The translations under genes and the position numbers were made by a program. Shown here in pieces: positions 4,195-5,870 of a stretch of DNA of 5,870 bases. How positions within the stretch are numbered: position 1 is the stretch's first letter; every line of letters begins with the position of its first letter. A model generated the notes under the pieces. That model was not told the origin of the DNA and did no database searches. It saw nothing but the letters and a program-made list of their open reading frames with translations. The stretch comes from Thermoproteota archaeon (lineage in GTDB: Archaea > Korarchaeota > JAOZGF01): NCBI GenBank assembly GCA_027491845.1, contig JAOZGF010000171.1, positions 1 to 5,870 on the forward strand, given 5' to 3'.

Positions 4195-5870
4195 TTAACC
4201 CAGGAAAGCCGCAACAGCAGCTTGACCAAAAGCGATACCCCCGTCTCCAGGCGGAACCCTCCTGTGAAAATACGCCTTCACATCTTTTTCGCTTAAGACG
4301 CTGAGTATTCCTTTAACGATGTGGTCATTCACGGATGCTCCACCTGACACAACAACTTTGTCCACGCCCTTCCCTAAACATTTCAGGGCGATTTCCGCCA
4401 GAGAAGCCCCTACAAGCCATTGAACGGTGAAAGCAACATCCTCCACCCTGACCGAACCAATGCTCTCTAAAACTTTCTCCAGCATTTCAGAGGTGTCAGC
4501 CACCCATACTTCACCGTTCTTCTTTACAGGTAAACTTATGAAGTCGTTAAGCCTTCCCCCAACTGCTGCCTCTTCCAACTTTATGGCTGGTTCACCTTCA
4601 AAGTTCCTTTTCAAGCAAACTCTAAGCAATGCCGAGACAGCGTCAAGAATCCTTCCAGTGCCAGACGACAACGGGTAACCGCTGAAGCCATGCCTAAGAA
4701 TCAATCTTAATTCTCTTTCACCATACCTAAGGCCATCGGCTAACTTGTTTTTCATTATAAATTTACCTATTTCTTCCTTAGACATAAAAGTTGAAAGAAT
4801 TCCCATCAACATTCTTACAGGGTATTTTACGGCTAGATCTCCTCCAGGCATAGGTTGATAACGAAGCCTCCCCTTAACCTGGAAACCCTCATAATCACCT
4901 AGGAGGACCTCTCCCCCCCACATTTTCCCGTCAAGCCCATAACCTACTCCGTCCATGACTATGGCCACAACCTTTTCGTTCATAAAGCCATGCTCGGCCA
5001 TGCAGGAAGCCATATGGGCGTGATGGTGCTGAACCCTAACCAACTTAACCCCTTTTTCCTCTGAAAACTCCCTAGCAATCCTAGTGGTTAAGTATCGCGG
5101 ATGCATGTCGCAAGCTAACACGCAATCCGACATATTCAGCCTGTAACTTTTCAGTAAGAAGTTTATTGCCTCCTCTAAAAACACTGCGTTCTCATACTCA
5201 CCCATGTCCCCAAGGTATTGAGTGGATACAACATGGTTTTGAAAGGCTACCGCAGCCGTGTTGGAAAGCTCTGCTCCAAAGGCCACCACAGGTTTTTTGA
5301 AGTGAAAGGGCGTGTTTATCCATGTTGGAACAAATCCTCTGGACCTCCTGAGGAAAACAGGCTGATTATTCGTTAACCTTATCACGCTGTCATCACACCT
5401 ATTAACTATTTTCCTGTCATGTAGAAGGAAGTAATCAGCATACTCCCTCAACAAGCTAAGCGCCTCATCATTGGTTTTACAGATGGGCTTATTTCTAGGG
5501 TTACCGCTTGTCATAACCAAGAAGCCCTTTCCAGTTTCCCTTAAAAGCAAGTAATGAATAGCTGAGTAAGGAAGCATTATTCCTAGGGTCTTCATTTCAG
5601 GAGAAACATATTTAGACAGTAACTCAACATTTCTCTTGTAAGCTATGACTATCGGCCTCTCAGGTGAAAGCAGGATCTTTTTTTGAACAGTATTAAGAAT
5701 GCACAGTGACTCTGCAGTTTTCAAGTCAATTGACATTACTGCAAAAGGCTTTTTCGGCCTCCTTTTCCTCTTCCTCAAGGTGTAAACAGCCTCGTCATTG
5801 CCTGCGTCAACAGCCAAATGAAAACCACCTATCCCCTTCACGGCTAAAATGTTTCCCTCCTCCAAGAGCT
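4195..5870 (-). CDS. hypF: HypF, carbamoyltransferase of hydrogenase maturation, N-terminal part outside the window
   Basis: HypF converts carbamoyl phosphate and ATP to carbamoyl-adenylate and carbamoylates the C-terminal Cys of HypE. The frame is open to the window edge; 557 residues of about 750 are present. Counting from the first full codon, the YrdC/Sua5-like domain begins at once (KGIGGFHLAVDA, 11-22; RKKRP-like basic run and KPFAVM to 45; TSGN, 120-123; HDRKIVNRCDDSVIR, 150-164; FLRRSRGFVP, 172-181). The Kae1-like domain follows, with the metal-binding QHHHAH (280-285), MDGVGYGLDG (305-314), EGEPAIKLE (424-432), SGGASVND (508-515) and the terminal PGDGGIAFGQ (540-549). The acylphosphatase domain and the Cys4 zinc fingers, which precede these in the family, would lie beyond base 5870. 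A TTG near the edge (5865) is not the true start. It converges on hypE with a 19-base gap; its promoter is not visible. Confidence 0.95.
   Translation of the reverse strand, partial: LLEEGNILAVKGIGGFHLAVDAGNDEAVYTLRKRKRRPKKPFAVMSIDLKTAESLCILNTVQKKILLSPERPIVIAYKRNVELLSKYVSPEMKTLGIMLPYSAIHYLLLRETGKGFLVMTSGNPRNKPICKTNDEALSLLREYADYFLLHDRKIVNRCDDSVIRLTNNQPVFLRRSRGFVPTWINTPFHFKKPVVAFGAELSNTAAVAFQNHVVSTQYLGDMGEYENAVFLEEAINFLLKSYRLNMSDCVLACDMHPRYLTTRIAREFSEEKGVKLVRVQHHHAHMASCMAEHGFMNEKVVAIVMDGVGYGLDGKMWGGEVLLGDYEGFQVKGRLRYQPMPGGDLAVKYPVRMLMGILSTFMSKEEIGKFIMKNKLADGLRYGERELRLILRHGFSGYPLSSGTGRILDAVSALLRVCLKRNFEGEPAIKLEEAAVGGRLNDFISLPVKKNGEVWVADTSEMLEKVLESIGSVRVEDVAFTVQWLVGASLAEIALKCLGKGVDKVVVSGGASVNDHIVKGILSVLSEKDVKAYFHRRVPPGDGGIAFGQAAVAAFLG

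Noticed and set aside
4427..4678. Plus-strand 83-codon frame opposite hypF
   Set aside because: It lies wholly within the conserved Kae1-like region of HypF and has no family likeness.
5860..5870. TTG at 5865 as true start of a shortened HypF
   Set aside because: The frame stays open to the window edge with a Leu codon before it, and the protein begins inside the conserved YrdC-like domain; truncation by the window is the simpler reading.

Overview
The window is an almost complete maturation locus for a [NiFe] hydrogenase. It holds hypA, hypB, hypC, hypD, hypE and most of hypF, plus the first 74 codons of the small subunit of a Tat-exported (group 1-like) [NiFe] hydrogenase at the left edge. 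The source looks archaeal. There are TTTAAATA-type TATA boxes about 25-30 bases before plausible transcript starts, short GGTG/GGAG ribosome binding sites and several TTG starts. HypA has a long loop between its two zinc-binding CxxC pairs, as in archaeal HypA proteins, and HypB has no His-rich N-terminus. I cannot name the species. The AT-rich, AGA/AGG-using DNA would fit one of the less studied thermophilic lineages, but that is inference.

Layout. Bases 1-224 (minus): 5' part of the hydrogenase small subunit gene, reading out of the window. Bases 225-507: intergenic region with the small-subunit promoter and an 11-bp hairpin just after hypA. Bases 508-1605 (minus): hypB then hypA, a two-gene unit with a 21-bp gap. 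Bases 1606-1702: divergent hypB/hypC promoter region. Bases 1703-1915 (plus): hypC. Bases 1905-3002 (minus): hypD, converging on hypC with an 11-bp overlap. Bases 3003-3143: divergent hypD/hypE promoter region. Bases 3144-4175 (plus): hypE. Bases 4195-5870 (minus): hypF, lacking its N-terminal part because the window ends.

How the genes work together (family knowledge). HypF and HypE make the cyanide ligands from carbamoyl phosphate. HypC and HypD form the scaffold on which Fe(CN)2CO is assembled and delivered to the large subunit precursor. HypA and HypB then insert nickel. The small subunit, carrying Fe-S clusters and the Tat signal, pairs with the large subunit so that the folded enzyme can be exported. 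The large subunit and the maturation endopeptidase are not in the window.

The gene content is conventional. The gene order is not: the six hyp genes lie side by side but the strand changes four times (A- B- C+ D- E+ F-), giving two divergent promoter regions and two tight convergent junctions instead of one operon. I found no mobile element, CRISPR array, tRNA or rRNA, and no clearly novel system. The points most worth a second look are this architecture, the compact dual promoters with shared short motifs, and three TTG starts that automatic annotation may misplace.
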